NCBI GenBank assembly: GCA_947492235.1
Contig: CANLLZ010000002.1
Location: 310,001 to 374,000, forward strand
Origin: an uncultured Altererythrobacter sp.
GTDB taxonomy: Bacteria; Pseudomonadota; Alphaproteobacteria; Sphingomonadales; Sphingomonadaceae
Direction of reading: 5' to 3'
DNA length: 64,000 nucleotides
The position numbers and the translations under genes are program-made. Each line of letters begins with the position of its first letter. The first letter of the stretch is position 1. Below the pieces are notes generated by a model. The model was not told where the DNA came from, searched no databases, and worked only from the letters and a program-made list of their open reading frames with translations. This document shows positions 9,365-25,467 of this stretch, in pieces.

Positions 9365-10801
9365 TCAGGTCGGGAATTCTCTCAGGCCAAACGCGTGCGG
9401 CCCTCCTGCTGTGGTTTCCTGATTGATCCGGGCCAGCTTGCCGACCACTGGCCCCAGCAGCAGCAAGGTCACCAGCAGCAAAATGACCTCCAGAACATAA
9501 ACCGTGCCGTATCCGGTGGTGCGGTCGGCGAGTGTCGTGCCCATCGCACTGCTGAGCGCGACCTGCGTCATGCCATCACGGATCAGCCCGCCCAGCGCGA
9601 TGCCAGCCCCTGCAGCGCTGGCCTGCACCGCGCCCCATGCGCCTAGTGCCATTCCGGCAGAGCCGTCCTTTGCCAGGCCCATGGCGGCAATCATCGTCCC
9701 GACCGAAAAGAGCCCCGTGCCGAACCCGATGGCCGCAGCGCCTGCAAACAGCAGGGCTACGGACCCGAGCGGACCGGCAAACAATGTCATCAGAAAAGCG
9801 CCAATCCCGAAGACGACGCCAAAGCCTGCTAGACGCAGCGGGTCGGAGCCGGTCGGCAGGCGATTGGCGCACAAGGCGAAAGCGATCAGTGCGCCAATCG
9901 CCCACGCGCCTGTCAGACCGGTAGTCGAACCAACCGAAAGACCCAGTATCTCGCCGCCATAGGGTTCCAGCAACGCGTCTTGCATCGAGAATGCCATTGC
10001 CCCCACACCGATGGCACAGAGCAGCCGCTTGGTATTGGGCATGGCAGTGAACGCGCTCCACATGTCCCAAAACGCCGGCGCGGGAGCAGCAGTTTTGGCG
10101 CGGGCCGAGCCGCGCGGCTCCTGTTTCCACAGCGCTGTGATATTGAGCACCATCGTCAGCGCCGCAGCGCCCTGAATGACTTGGATCAGCCGGGTGGAGC
10201 TGAAATCGAGCAGCAAATTGCCGATGGTGAAGGAGGCCAGCATCATCCCCACCAGCAGCATCACATACAGCAAAGCGACCACGCCGGGACGCTTGGCCTC
10301 GGGGGCAATGTCGGTCGCCAGCGCGAGGCCGGCAGTTTGCGTCACATGCATGCCTGCACCGGTCAACAGGAAGGCAAGGCAACCTGCCAGCAGACCGGCT
10401 GTGAACGTGTCGGGACGGGTCAGCAGAACCAGCGCGAAGGGCATGATCGCGAGCCCGCCGAACTGGGCCATGCTGCCAAACCAGATATAGGGCACCCGTC
10501 GCCAGCCGAGGACCGAGCGATGCGTATCGCTGCGATAACCAATCAGCGCGCGCAGCGGCGCGATCAGCAGCGGAATGGCAATCATCAGCGCGACAATCCA
10601 TGTCGGCAGCCCCAGCTCGACAATCATCACACGGTTGAGCGTGCCATTGAGTAGCACCGCTGCAATTCCGACGCTTACCTGAAACAGGGCGAGGCGCAGA
10701 ATCCGGGATAGAGGCAGAGCTTCACTGGCCGCATCGGCGAAGGGCAGGAACCGTGTGCCCACGGCCTGCCAGAAATTCGCAGATGGCGGGCGCTGGTTCA
10801 C
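9365..10801 (-). CDS. lhaA: LH1 assembly protein LhaA (PucC/BCH family MFS carrier)
   Basis: A 478-residue major-facilitator protein with about 12 hydrophobic helices. The family motif lies in GYRSDTHRSVLGWRRVPYIW. LhaA is thought to deliver bacteriochlorophyll to the light-harvesting 1 polypeptides. The GTG at 10801 overlaps the bchM stop (GTGA); the frame is open far upstream but only inside bchM. Its paralogue lies between bchG and bchP. Confidence 0.92.
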   Translation of the reverse strand: MNQRPPSANFWQAVGTRFLPFADAASEALPLSRILRLALFQVSVGIAAVLLNGTLNRVMIVELGLPTWIVALMIAIPLLIAPLRALIGYRSDTHRSVLGWRRVPYIWFGSMAQFGGLAIMPFALVLLTRPDTFTAGLLAGCLAFLLTGAGMHVTQTAGLALATDIAPEAKRPGVVALLYVMLLVGMMLASFTIGNLLLDFSSTRLIQVIQGAAALTMVLNITALWKQEPRGSARAKTAAPAPAFWDMWSAFTAMPNTKRLLCAIGVGAMAFSMQDALLEPYGGEILGLSVGSTTGLTGAWAIGALIAFALCANRLPTGSDPLRLAGFGVVFGIGAFLMTLFAGPLGSVALLFAGAAAIGFGTGLFSVGTMIAAMGLAKDGSAGMALGAWGAVQASAAGAGIALGGLIRDGMTQVALSSAMGTTLADRTTGYGTVYVLEVILLLVTLLLLGPVVGKLARINQETTAGGPHAFGLREFPT

Positions 10802-11492
10802 CGGCGGCTGACCCCCATGGCTTGCGACTTGTAGAACCCGCTCGACACACGCTTCGTGAAATCGACTTGCCATTCCGGCAAAGCGGTATCTATCGCCCGG
10901 GACAGGCTTTCTTCTGCAATCGGTTTGATTGCAGGGGACCGGTCGCTGCGCGGGAACAGCTTGCCCGCCATATGCATGGCGCGCAGCATCAGTGTTCCAG
11001 GAGCAAAGGTGAAGGCGATGTGATTGGTCCGGCCACTCCACGCGTCCAGCACCCCGACAACATCCATCATCTCGTAATGGATGAGCGAATCCATCGCGAT
11101 GACATGGTCGAAAATGCCCAGGCTGCGATCGCGCATGTCGCCCACGCGCCAATCGATCGAAAGGCCCTCCGGCGCGCGCCGCGCAGCAACGTCGATCAGC
11201 CCCTGCGACACATCGATCGCAACCACTTCCGCGCCGCGCTCTGCCGCTGCAATTGCCAAAGCGCCTGTACCGCATCCGGCATCGAGCAGACGCATCCCAT
11301 GCATGTCTGTCGGCAGGGTCGACAGCAAGAGCCCCCGCATTTCATCGCGGCCTGCACGCACGGTGGCGCGGATCCCGCTGACCGGCACATCCGACGTCAG
11401 ATCTTCCCACGCCTTGCGCGCGGTCTGGTCGAAATACTGCTCCAGCCGTCCCCGGCTTTCGGCATAGGTGGAAGAGATCGCGCTATGGGCCA

Positions 11493-11493
<1 letters not shown>
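10798..11493 (-). CDS. bchM: Mg-protoporphyrin IX O-methyltransferase
   Basis: A 231-residue class I methyltransferase that methylates the C13 propionate of Mg-protoporphyrin IX, feeding AcsF. The SAM-binding motif is visible in LLDAGCGTGALAIAAAERG, followed by the acidic EVVAIDVS at the end of strand 2. Its ATG overlaps the bchL stop (TAATG), and its own stop overlaps lhaA. Confidence 0.95.
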
Positions 11494-15985
<4,492 letters not shown>

Positions 15986-15996
<11 letters not shown>

Positions 15997-17521
15997 AATG
16001 TGCCTTCGCTTCGTAGAGCGTTTCCAGCTCGATGGTCCCGACGCCCCGTTCGGCGGCAAAGGCCTCGGTGTTCTTGCGGGCCTTGCCGCGCACGAAGAAC
16101 GGGATTTTCTTTAGCTCCCGCTGCGCGTCATCGCTCCACACCGCTTCAGAATCGTTGGCAGGCTCGGCGACTTGTTCCTGCGGCACTGAATGGCCGGGAC
16201 CAAGATGCGAGGGCACGGCGCTGTCATTGAATTCGAAATCGTCGCGGAACATTGTCAGCAGGTGCTCTTCCAGCCCCATCACCAGCGGGTGGACCCATTC
16301 GTCGAAAAGCACGTTCGCGCCTTCAAAGCCCATATGCGGCGAGTACCGCGCGGGAAAATCCTGCACATGGACCGGCGAGGAGATGACCGAGCAGCCAATG
16401 CCAAAGCGTTTGGCAATGTGGCGTTCCATCTGGGTGCCCAGCACCAGCTCCGGCTGCGCCGCCTCGATCGCGCTTTCGACCGCCAGATGATCGTCGGTAA
16501 TCAGCGGCTCGACACCGTATGTCTTTGCCGCGGCGCGCACATCGCGGGCATATTCGCGGTTGTAGCAACCAAGGCCGACGACCTTGAATCCCATCTCCTC
16601 CGACGCGACCCGCGCGGCGGCCACTGCATGCGTGCCGTCACCAAAGATGAAAACGCGCTTGCCGGTCAGGTAATTGGAATCGACCGAGCGGCTCCACCAT
16701 GACAGGCGCGAGAGGCCCTCGGCCAGCAGAGGCTCGGGATCGGTCCCTGCCAGCTCCGCGACTTCGCGGACGAAATCCTGCGTTGCGCCTACGCCGATGG
16801 GAACCGTGCGAATGGCTGGCTGGCCAAATTCTCGCTTGAGATAATCCGCCGCCAGATCGCCAGTTTCGGGATAGATGACGATGTTGAAATCCGCCTCGCC
16901 CAGCCGGGCGATATCGGCCGCGCTCGCGCCTAGCGGGGCGACGACATTCACATCGACGCCCAATTTGTCGAGCAGGCCGGTGACTTCGACTATGTCGTCG
17001 CGGTTGCGGAAGCCCAGCGCGGTCGGCCCAAGCAGATTGGCGAGCGGGCGGCGTCCGGCAGGGTCGCTGGCAGTGCGGGTCTTGTCGCACAGCGTGCGGA
17101 CAATCTGGTAGAACGTCTCTGCGGCGCCCCAATGTTCCTTGCGCTGGTAGCTGGGCAGCTCCAGCGGCACCACCGGCAGCGGCAGACCCATCTTTTCGAC
17201 CAGCCCGGCGGGATCGTCCTGAATGAGTTCGGCTGTGCAGGATGCACCCACCAGCAGGGCATCGGGGGCGTAGCGCTCGATCAGATCGTTGGCCGCGTCC
17301 TGGAAAAGCTGGGACGTATCTTTGCCCAGATCGCGCGCCTGAAATGTTGTGTAGGTTACCGGCGGCCGCTGGTCGCGCCGCTCGATCATAGTGAACAGCA
17401 GATCGGCATAGGTATCGCCCTGCGGTGAATGCAGCAGGTAGTGAATGCCCTTCATCCCCGTCGCAACGCGCATCGCGCCGACATGGGGCGGGCCTTCATA
17501 TGTCCAGACGGAAAGCTGCAT
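15986..17521 (-). CDS. bchB: Dark-operative protochlorophyllide reductase subunit B
   Basis: A 511-residue NifK-like subunit. The unusual cluster ligand Asp36 (SPQGDTYAD) and Cys95 (VGASCTAEL) match the known BchNB 4Fe-4S site, which uses one aspartate and three cysteines. The C-terminal DUF/PCP-reductase-like domain (near [20 protein letters not shown]) is present. It lies 4 bases after bchN. Confidence 0.97.
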
Positions 17522-17525
17522 CGCG

Positions 17526-19375
<1,850 letters not shown>

Positions 19376-19411
19376 TATACCCTGCGGAAACTACGGCCTG
19401 CCGGAGCAAAG

Positions 19412-19429
19412 TGTCAAGTTTTTTGGACA
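19412..19429. promoter_or_regulatory. PpsR/CrtJ operator between bchF and ppaA
   Basis: TGTCAAGTTTTTTGGACA, a perfect TGT-N12-ACA palindrome. A further half-site-like TTGACACA lies at 19440-19447, giving an extended inverted repeat (GTGTCAAG...; ...AGTTGACAC). On the minus strand the left arm reads TTGACA and could be the -35 box for bchF, followed by TAGTTT after 18 bases. Location in the 185-base divergent space means both bchF and ppaA could respond. Confidence 0.85.
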
Positions 19430-19560
19430 TATAGAAAAGTTGACACAGGATAATTGCCAAGCGCGGGATTTTCCCATAGCCTGCGACTCGCGCAGAGCAG
19501 AAAACTGCCTGCCGGGACGGCGTTATATTATGCCGCCCCAATCGGTGGGAGAGCCTGTCC

Positions 19561-20508
19561 ATGGCCTCGGTTTTCAGCATGAAGGAACTGCGTTCGAAAT
19601 ACGTCGACTGGCGTAGCGGCCGCAAGAACGATGCTGCGCGGGAGCTTGATGAGACCGCAGCCGAGCCGCATGTCTGCACGATTGTACACGATCCCAAAGG
19701 CGCGTTCGATCTGTCCGTCTTGCTTGAAAACATCGTGATCCCGAAGCTGATTGCAGGGCGAGGCAAGCCTTCCCGCCGGATCGGCAAGCAAGGCCTCGCG
19801 GAAACCATCGGTACCGAGCGCAAGCGGCCTATTTCGGCAGAAGATGTAGAAGCCTTCACCGATCTGACTTTGAATAGCGAAGCGTCCGAACTGCTCGATT
19901 TTATCGACAATTGCCTCGCCACCGGGAGCTCGGTGGAAGCAATCTATGTCAACCTTCTCGCCCCCTCCGCCCGCCGTCTTGGCGAATTTTGGGAGGAAGA
20001 CAGCGAGGATTTCGTCGATGTCACGATGGGCCTGTGGCGCATTCAGGAAGTCTTGCGCGAATTGACCCTGCGCATCCCCCCAAGCGGGAAACCCGGGCAA
20101 GGTCGCCGGTCGGCCTTGTTCTCGACCATGCCGGGCGAACAGCACAGTCTGGGCACTCTGATGGTGGCAGAATGCTTCCAGCGCGCGGGTTGGGATGCCG
20201 ATATTTTGATGGAGCCCACACGCTCCGAGCTGACCGGAAAATTTGCCGGACGACATTACGATCTGGTCGGATTGACCCTCAGCAATGACTGCCCTAGCGA
20301 AGAGATCGCAGGTCTGGTCAGTTCGATCCGGTCCGTATCCAAAAATTCCGGAGTGTGCGTCATGCTCGGCGGGCGGCTGATCAACGAGAATCCCGATTTG
20401 GTGCGCGCATGCGGTGCCGACGGCACTGCGCCCGATGCTGTGACCGCGATCGAGCTGGCTAACCGGTTGGTCCCTTTAGAGGCGACAGCGCCTGATCTTC
20501 TGGCATAG
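19561..20508 (+). CDS. ppaA: PpaA/AerR-type antirepressor with cobalamin-binding domain
   Basis: A 315-residue regulator. A helical region (about residues 60-160) is followed by a B12-binding-like domain with the short motif GEQHSLGTLMV, the counterpart of DxHxxG, whose histidine binds cobalamin in AerR. The later LGGRLINENPDLVRACGAD fits the end of that fold. AerR/PpaA proteins modulate PpsR/CrtJ binding in response to light through B12. GGGAGA lies 8 bases before the ATG. It is 12 bases upstream of ppsR on the same strand, so repressor and modulator are probably made together. Confidence 0.9.
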   Translation: MASVFSMKELRSKYVDWRSGRKNDAARELDETAAEPHVCTIVHDPKGAFDLSVLLENIVIPKLIAGRGKPSRRIGKQGLAETIGTERKRPISAEDVEAFTDLTLNSEASELLDFIDNCLATGSSVEAIYVNLLAPSARRLGEFWEEDSEDFVDVTMGLWRIQEVLRELTLRIPPSGKPGQGRRSALFSTMPGEQHSLGTLMVAECFQRAGWDADILMEPTRSELTGKFAGRHYDLVGLTLSNDCPSEEIAGLVSSIRSVSKNSGVCVMLGGRLINENPDLVRACGADGTAPDAVTAIELANRLVPLEATAPDLLA

Positions 20509-20520
20509 GTCGGCCCGGTC

Positions 20521-21933
20521 ATGGACCTTCGAACTTCTGGAAATGAGCGCACCCCGTTCAGCGATGCGGATGCGATGTTCGCAGGCTTCAGCCAGGATGA
20601 TTTCGTAGAGCTCGCCTATTGCGCCGGTGACTTCATGCTGGCCATCGATGAAAGCAATGTCATCCGCGACGTGGCATTCAGCGGCAAGGAATATCAGCTC
20701 GCCAACCGCTGGATCGGCAAGAAATGGGCCGAGACGGTTACCGTCGAAAGCCAGCCGAAAATCGAGCGAATGCTCGATTCAAGGCAGGGGCTCGATACCA
20801 AATGGCGGCAGGTCAACCATCACCATGACGGCGAGGATATTCCCGTCAAATATCGCACGATCAAACCGGAAAGCGGCCCTTGGACGATTGCCGTCGGCCG
20901 CGATTTGCGCGTCGTTTCCGCCTTGCAACAACGGCTGCTGCGAACGCAGCAATCGATGGAGCGCGATTACCTCAATCTGCGCCAGACAGAGACCCGCTAT
21001 CGCCTCCTGTTCGACAACATCTCTTATCCGGTGATGATTGTCGATGCAGACGATCTCAGCATCCAGCAGGCGAACAGCGCGCTGCATAGTCTGGTCAATG
21101 CCGCTCCGGGCAGTCTCGACAGCAAATCGCTGACCAGTCTGGTGGCCGAGGAATCGCGCGATGCGCTGGTCGCCCATATCGGCGCGGCGTCGGTCAGCAA
21201 TGTGTCCGATCCTGTCAGTATCCAGCTCGCCGGTCAGGGCGATCCTGTGCGGCTGACGATGTCGGCTTTCCGGCAATCGGGAAAACAGTACTGGCTGGTC
21301 AATATCGATGACGGGGAACACCGGGTCCCCGGCAGGCAATCGGATCGCTACGTTCTCGATGCGGTCGAGCAGATGCCCGATGCGTTCGTTCTGGCGAACA
21401 GCAAGCAGGAAATCGTCGTGGCCAACCGCGCCTTTGCCGAACTGGTGCAGGCCGGATCGCAGGAGCAATTGGTCGGCGTATCGCTCAACCGGTTTATCGG
21501 ACGCCCCGATGTCGATCTGAACCTGCTGCGCAAGCAGCTGAAAGATCACCAGAATGTCCGCAATTTCAGCTCTGTGGTCAACGATCTGAGCGGCGGCGAG
21601 GAGCCGGTCGAAATCTCTGCCATCATGATCGAGCAGGACCAGCCACTGTTCGGATACTCGGTCCGCACAGTCGGTCGGCGGGAACGTGATTTGCCCGGAT
21701 CGGGTGAGGAATTGCGCTCTGTCGATCAGCTGACCGAACTGGTCGGGCGCAGGCCGCTGAAGGAAATCGTGCGCGAGAGCAGCGATTTGATCGAGCGCAT
21801 GTGCATCGAGGCGGCGCTGATCCACACTTCTGACAATCGCGCCTCTGCGGCGGAGATCCTGGGACTGAGCCGCCAGAGTCTCTATTCCAAATTGCACCGC
21901 CACGGCCTCGGGAATCTTTCCGACAAAAGCTGA
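20521..21933 (+). CDS. ppsR: PpsR/CrtJ transcriptional repressor of photosynthesis genes
   Basis: A 470-residue regulator with an N-terminal domain, two or more PAS domains (around residues 160-270 and 285-390, joined by a coiled linker rich in Q) and a C-terminal Fis-type helix-turn-helix (NRASAAEILGLSRQSLYSKL, about 440-460). The redox-active cysteine at the start of the HTH is present (RMCIEAAL). Only one other cysteine exists, near residue 34, so the partner cysteine known in the PAS region of Rhodobacter PpsR is absent. Its predicted operators lie upstream of bchF/ppaA, bchG, bchC and crtF/crtD. The ribosome site is weak. Confidence 0.95.
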   Translation: MDLRTSGNERTPFSDADAMFAGFSQDDFVELAYCAGDFMLAIDESNVIRDVAFSGKEYQLANRWIGKKWAETVTVESQPKIERMLDSRQGLDTKWRQVNHHHDGEDIPVKYRTIKPESGPWTIAVGRDLRVVSALQQRLLRTQQSMERDYLNLRQTETRYRLLFDNISYPVMIVDADDLSIQQANSALHSLVNAAPGSLDSKSLTSLVAEESRDALVAHIGAASVSNVSDPVSIQLAGQGDPVRLTMSAFRQSGKQYWLVNIDDGEHRVPGRQSDRYVLDAVEQMPDAFVLANSKQEIVVANRAFAELVQAGSQEQLVGVSLNRFIGRPDVDLNLLRKQLKDHQNVRNFSSVVNDLSGGEEPVEISAIMIEQDQPLFGYSVRTVGRRERDLPGSGEELRSVDQLTELVGRRPLKEIVRESSDLIERMCIEAALIHTSDNRASAAEILGLSRQSLYSKLHRHGLGNLSDKS

Positions 21934-21966
21934 TCGGCTGACGGCTGCTTCAGGCGACAATTAGAG

Positions 21967-21984
21967 TGTCCAAAAAATTTGACA
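21967..21984. promoter_or_regulatory. PpsR/CrtJ operator upstream of bchG
   Basis: TGTCCAAAAAATTTGACA, a perfect TGT-N12-ACA site, 30 bases before the bchG ATG. Its right arm contains TTGACA; 17 bases further lies TAGCCT as a possible -10, which would put transcription start at or beside the ATG. Confidence 0.85.
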
Positions 21985-22013
21985 CTATGGTGCGCGAGGC
22001 ATAGCCTCACCAA

Positions 22014-22916
22014 ATGTCGGATTTGACGATTCCCGCTGCATCCCCCCGCGTTCCGGCGCTGAAGGATGTCGTCGCTCTGACCAAGCCTGTCACATGGTTT
22101 CCCCCGATGTGGGCCTTTCTATGCGGCGTGGTCTCCTCCGGTATTTCCTTGAGCGACAATTGGGGCTTCCTGCTGGCGGGTATCGTGCTGACCGGACCGG
22201 TTGTTTGCGGCACCAGTCAGGTCATCAACGACTGGTGCGACCGGCATGTCGATGCCATCAACGAACCGGATCGCCCGATCCCCTCGGGCCGCGTGCCGGG
22301 ACGCTGGCCGGTCGGGCTCGCGCTTGCGGGCACCGCGCTTTCGCTGGCGCTCGGAGCAATGCTCGGCTTCTGGGTTTTCGCCGCAACCTGTGTGGCGCTG
22401 TTTTTCGGCTGGGCCTACAGCGCCCCGCCCTTCCGCTTCAAACGCAGCGGATGGTGGGGGCCGGCGGTCTGCGGCCTGAGCTATGAAGGGCTGTCATGGT
22501 TCACCGGCGCTGCCGTGATGCTGGCTGCCTTGCCGGGCACGAATGTGCTGGCTGTGCTGCTGCTCTACAGTGTGGGCGCGTTCGGCATCATGACGTTGAA
22601 CGATTTCAAGGCCGTCGATGGCGATGCGCAGATGGGCCTCAAATCGCTGCCGGTGACACTGGGTGTGCCCAGCGCCGCGATGATCGCCTGCGCGGTGATC
22701 GCGCTGTCGCAACTCGCCGTGATTGCGCTGCTGCTTGCCGAGCAATTCACGCTGTCCGGCATCGCCGTGTCGGCGCTTCTCGCTTTGCAACTGGCCTGCA
22801 TGGTCCGTCTGGTTCGCGACCCGCGCCGCTTTGCGCCCTGGTACAATGCGACCGGCGTCTCGCTCTACGTATTCGGCATGCTGGCCGCAGCTTTGGGTCT
22901 GGGGGGATATATATGA
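22014..22916 (+). CDS. bchG: Bacteriochlorophyll synthase
   Basis: A 300-residue UbiA-type prenyltransferase with 8-9 membrane helices that esterifies bacteriochlorophyllide a with geranylgeranyl (or phytyl) diphosphate. The aspartate-rich motif DRHVDAINEPDRPIPSG binds the diphosphate through Mg2+; a second motif is FGIMTLNDFKAVDGD. No ribosome site is seen before the ATG at 22014. The stop overlaps the next gene's ATG (ATGA). Confidence 0.95.
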   Translation: MSDLTIPAASPRVPALKDVVALTKPVTWFPPMWAFLCGVVSSGISLSDNWGFLLAGIVLTGPVVCGTSQVINDWCDRHVDAINEPDRPIPSGRVPGRWPVGLALAGTALSLALGAMLGFWVFAATCVALFFGWAYSAPPFRFKRSGWWGPAVCGLSYEGLSWFTGAAVMLAALPGTNVLAVLLLYSVGAFGIMTLNDFKAVDGDAQMGLKSLPVTLGVPSAAMIACAVIALSQLAVIALLLAEQFTLSGIAVSALLALQLACMVRLVRDPRRFAPWYNATGVSLYVFGMLAAALGLGGYI

Positions 22917-24262
22917 GCGTCGCAGCAATTCCGGATGCGGGTGCCGCACCAGACAATCGGGGCCTCGGCTGGTTCGGCATCGTCCGCCTCGGCACAGTGC
23001 AAGCGGCAATCGGCGCGATGGTCATGCTCGCGACCTCGCTGTTCAACCGGGTGATGGTGGTTGAGTATTCGGTCGCTGCCGCTGTCCCGGCTGCGCTGGT
23101 CGCATGGCATTACGGCGTCCAGCTCACTCGCCCTCTATGGGGTCACAAATCGGACCGCTCGCGCAGCCGGACACCGTGGATCATCGGCGGGATGAGCATT
23201 CTTGCCCTTGGAGCGGTGCTGGCGGTCGATGCGACGATCATGATGGCCGATCCGGGCATCGGCGCAGCGCTGCTTGCTATCGCCAGTTTCACGATGATCG
23301 GTTTTGGGGTGGGTATGTCGGGCACGGCGCTGCTCGCCCTGCTGGCATCGCGCGTGTCCCCCCATCGCAAGCCGGCTGCGGCTGCCATCAGCTGGACCAT
23401 GATGATTGCCGGGATTGTCATTGCCGCAGGGTTGTCCGGCGCGTTTCTCGATCCGTTTAGCGAACCGCGTCTCGCCATTGTTACCAGCATCGTGGTGCTT
23501 GTCGCGTTCTGCCTCGCCATGCTTGCGCTGCACAATCTGGAAGCGCGCAATCCGCCGGTAGAGCAGGCCAGCCCGTCGCAGCCGGCACAGAGCTTTCCCG
23601 ATGCCTTGCGCGAAATCTGGCACGAAAAAGAGGCCCGCCGCTTCACCTATTTCGTGTTCATTTCGATGCTCGCTTATTCGATGCAGGATTTGATCATGGA
23701 ACCATTCGCAGGGTTCCTCTTCGAAATGACCCCGGGGGAATCGACCCAGCTTTCGGGCATCCAGCACAGCGGCATTCTGGTCGGCATGCTGCTCTGCGGG
23801 GTCGGAGGCAGCCTCTACGCGAAACGCTTTGGCCAGAACCTCAAAATTTGGATCGTCGCCGGGTGCCTCGGATCGGCTCTGATGCTGGCCGGGCTGTCGT
23901 TTGCCGCAACGCAGGGGACGTCGTGGCCGCTGGTCGCCAATGTGTTCGGCCTCGGCCTTGCCAATGGCGTGTTTGCCGTCGCTGCGGTTGGAGCAATGCT
24001 CGGCCTCGCCAGCAAGGGCCGCAGCTCGGGCGAAGGCACGCGGATGGGCGTGTGGGGCGCGGCGCAGGCGATAGCTTTCGGCACGGGCGGACTGACCGGT
24101 GCCGTGCTGGTCGATCAATTGCGCAGTTTCACAGGGCAGGATGCCAGCGCCTTCCAGATCGTCTTCACGGTCGAGGCGCTGCTGTTCCTCGCCGCTGCAC
24201 TGGTTGCCACGGGCACCACATTGATCCGGCCATCGGGGCAGGAAAAGGGGTTAGCAGTATGA
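22913..24262 (+). CDS. PucC/BCH family MFS carrier between bchG and bchP
   Basis: A 449-residue protein with about 12 hydrophobic helices and the same family motif as LhaA (GHKSDRSRSRTPWIIGG). Such proteins next to bchG and bchP are thought to help hand bacteriochlorophyll to antenna or reaction-centre proteins. ATGA overlaps at both ends couple it to bchG and bchP. Confidence 0.9.
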   Translation: MSVAAIPDAGAAPDNRGLGWFGIVRLGTVQAAIGAMVMLATSLFNRVMVVEYSVAAAVPAALVAWHYGVQLTRPLWGHKSDRSRSRTPWIIGGMSILALGAVLAVDATIMMADPGIGAALLAIASFTMIGFGVGMSGTALLALLASRVSPHRKPAAAAISWTMMIAGIVIAAGLSGAFLDPFSEPRLAIVTSIVVLVAFCLAMLALHNLEARNPPVEQASPSQPAQSFPDALREIWHEKEARRFTYFVFISMLAYSMQDLIMEPFAGFLFEMTPGESTQLSGIQHSGILVGMLLCGVGGSLYAKRFGQNLKIWIVAGCLGSALMLAGLSFAATQGTSWPLVANVFGLGLANGVFAVAAVGAMLGLASKGRSSGEGTRMGVWGAAQAIAFGTGGLTGAVLVDQLRSFTGQDASAFQIVFTVEALLFLAAALVATGTTLIRPSGQEKGLAV

Positions 24263-25467
24263 GCGCTCAAACCGATTATGACGTCATTGTCGTGGGCGGC
24301 GGACCTTCCGGGGCCACCGCCGCGCATGACCTGACCATGCAGGGCCACAAGGTGATGCTGCTGGACAAGGCTGGCCGGATCAAGCCGTGCGGCGGCGCTG
24401 TTCCCCCGCGCCTGCTGAAAGATTTCGACATTCCGCAATCGCTGCTGGTGGCGCATGCCAATTCCGCGCGGATCATCGCCCCGTCGAACAACAAGGTCAG
24501 CATGCCGTGCGGCGATGGCTATGTCGGCATGGTCGACCGTGACCAGTTCGACGAATGGCTGCGGACCCGTGCCGCCGATGCCGGTGCAACCCGCGTCACC
24601 GGCACTTGCGAGACCGTGCAGGACGGCGAAGGCGGCGTCGCCACCCTCACCTACCGCACAGATCGCAGCGCCGAGCCGGTCACAGTCACCGCACGCTGCG
24701 TGATCGGTGCGGACGGCGCACGCTCCCGCGTGGCCCGGCAATGCATTCCCGATGGCGAAAATGTGAAATGCGTCTTCGCCTATCACGAGATCGTCAAAGT
24801 TCCCGAGGGCGCTGCAGCGCAGCAGGCCGCCGATTACGAACCGGACCGCTGCGATGTCTATTATCAGGGCCATCTTTCGCCCGATTTCTACGCATGGGTC
24901 TTCCCCCACGGCAAAACCGCCAGCATAGGCCTGGGCAGCGCGAACAAGGGCTTTCCGTTGCGCGAGACAACCCGCATCATGCGCGAGGAGACCGGTTTTT
25001 CCGATTGGGAAACCGTGCGGAAGGAAGGCGCGCCCATTCCGCTCAAACCCCTCAAACGCTGGGACAATGGCCGCAATGTGCTGGTCGCAGGCGATGCGGC
25101 GGGCGTTGTGGCACCGTCTTCGGGTGAAGGCATTTATTACGCCATGTGTGCCGGACGGCTGAGCGCCAATGCGGTGGATGAATTTCTCGCCACCGGCAAT
25201 CCGAAGGCGCTGAAGGGCGCCCGCAAGGCCTTTATGAAGGCGCATGGCCGGGTGTTTTGGATCCTCGGGATCATGCAGTATTTCTGGTACAGCAGCGACA
25301 AACGCCGCGAGAGCTTTGTAAAAATGTGCGCCGATCCCGATGTGCAGCGCTTGACGTGGGAAGCCTATATGAACAAGGAACTCGTCAAGCGAGATCCCAT
25401 GGCCCATGTCCGTATCTTCCTGAAAGACACCGCGCATTTGCTGGGATTGAAACCCGCCAAAGCATGA
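24259..25467 (+). CDS. bchP: Geranylgeranyl reductase
   Basis: A 402-residue flavoprotein that reduces the geranylgeranyl tail of bacteriochlorophyll to phytyl. FAD-binding GGGPSGATAA near the N-terminus; second flavin motif VLVAGDAAGVVAPSSGEGI near residue 285. ATGA overlap with the preceding carrier fixes the start at 24259; the frame is open further back only inside that gene. The stop overlaps tspO. Confidence 0.96.
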   Translation: MSAQTDYDVIVVGGGPSGATAAHDLTMQGHKVMLLDKAGRIKPCGGAVPPRLLKDFDIPQSLLVAHANSARIIAPSNNKVSMPCGDGYVGMVDRDQFDEWLRTRAADAGATRVTGTCETVQDGEGGVATLTYRTDRSAEPVTVTARCVIGADGARSRVARQCIPDGENVKCVFAYHEIVKVPEGAAAQQAADYEPDRCDVYYQGHLSPDFYAWVFPHGKTASIGLGSANKGFPLRETTRIMREETGFSDWETVRKEGAPIPLKPLKRWDNGRNVLVAGDAAGVVAPSSGEGIYYAMCAGRLSANAVDEFLATGNPKALKGARKAFMKAHGRVFWILGIMQYFWYSSDKRRESFVKMCADPDVQRLTWEAYMNKELVKRDPMAHVRIFLKDTAHLLGLKPAKA

